A DNA stretch of 13,734 nucleotides from Parvimonas sp. GTDB taxonomy: Bacteria; Bacillota; Clostridia; Tissierellales; Peptoniphilaceae. Shown here piece after piece: positions 13,678 to 13,734 of this stretch (its first letter is position 1; each line of letters opens with the position of its first letter). The stretch is from positions 1 through 13,734 of the forward strand of contig JALEHY010000021.1 of the NCBI GenBank assembly GCA_022770425.1, written 5' to 3'. The notes under the pieces were generated by a model, which saw only the letters and a program-made list of their open reading frames with translations, searched no databases and was not told the DNA's origin. The translations under genes and the position numbers were made by a program.

Positions 13678-13734
13678 TTAATCCAATTGGTTATACCTTT
13701 TAATTTGAGTATCATACAGGATTTTATAATCTTT
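13678..13734 (-). CDS. Possible C-terminal end of a convergent gene, cut by the window edge
   Basis: On the minus strand the frame is open from the window edge for 18 codons (ending IKRYNQLD) and stops with TAA at 13678-13680, three nt from the shared terminator hairpin. The placement suits the tail of a convergent gene, but 18 codons are too few to be sure and nothing about function can be read. Confidence 0.35.
   Translation of the reverse strand, partial: KDYKILYDTQIKRYNQLD

Overview
The window is very AT-rich DNA with strong AGGAGG-type ribosome binding sites, TG-extended -10 promoters, some TTG starts and a CtsR/McsA/McsB/ClpC operon. This points to a low-GC Gram-positive (Firmicutes/Bacillota), most likely an anaerobic coccus of the Tissierellia/Peptoniphilaceae type such as Parvimonas. 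The genus is an inference from composition and gene content only.

Layout. Positions 23-300 hold two tandem, clearly different 5S rRNA genes and a strong terminator, probably the end of an rRNA operon that starts outside the window. After a 430-bp AT-rich leader comes a two-gene unit: a YitT-family membrane protein (732-1598) and, 11 nt later, a TTG-started protein (1610-2437) that looks like an ANT(6)-type aminoglycoside nucleotidyltransferase stripped of its catalytic residues. A strong terminator follows. Three minus-strand genes come next: a lipoprotein made of two copies of one domain (2537-3232), a small protein of unknown function (3570-4043) and an AraC-family regulator (4294-5280). 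The regulator is divergent from two overlapping half-size ABC exporter-fold genes (5499-7256 and 7240-8958). The regulator/ABC-pair arrangement resembles metallophore/siderophore transport loci of the YbtA-YbtP-YbtQ type, but the substrate cannot be read from the sequence.

From 9234 to 13625 lies the heat-shock/protein quality control operon ctsR-mcsA-mcsB-clpC. It has a TATAAT promoter, a CtsR operator directly over the start of the transcript, and all four reading frames overlapping by 8, 8 and 1 nt. A GC-rich hairpin ends it, and the tail of a possible convergent gene runs off the right edge.

The main point of interest is this last operon. The McsB protein is full length in the homologous region and sits in the normal translationally coupled position. 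By my alignment, however, it has lost the catalytic cysteine, most nucleotide-binding arginines and the C-terminal phosphoarginine-binding RDxxRA motif. McsA lacks its N-terminal zinc finger, and the ClpC N-domain has lost the key glutamate of its second phosphoarginine pocket while keeping the first. Together these suggest a lineage in which the arginine-phosphorylation (pArg) tagging pathway has been dismantled, while the McsA/McsB-like proteins remain under selection, perhaps as kinase-independent adaptors of ClpC or modulators of CtsR. A second apparent pseudoenzyme (the ANT(6)-like protein), the co-varying 5S pair and a candidate AraC operator are also worth a look. All homology statements come from memory of family sequences; no search was run.
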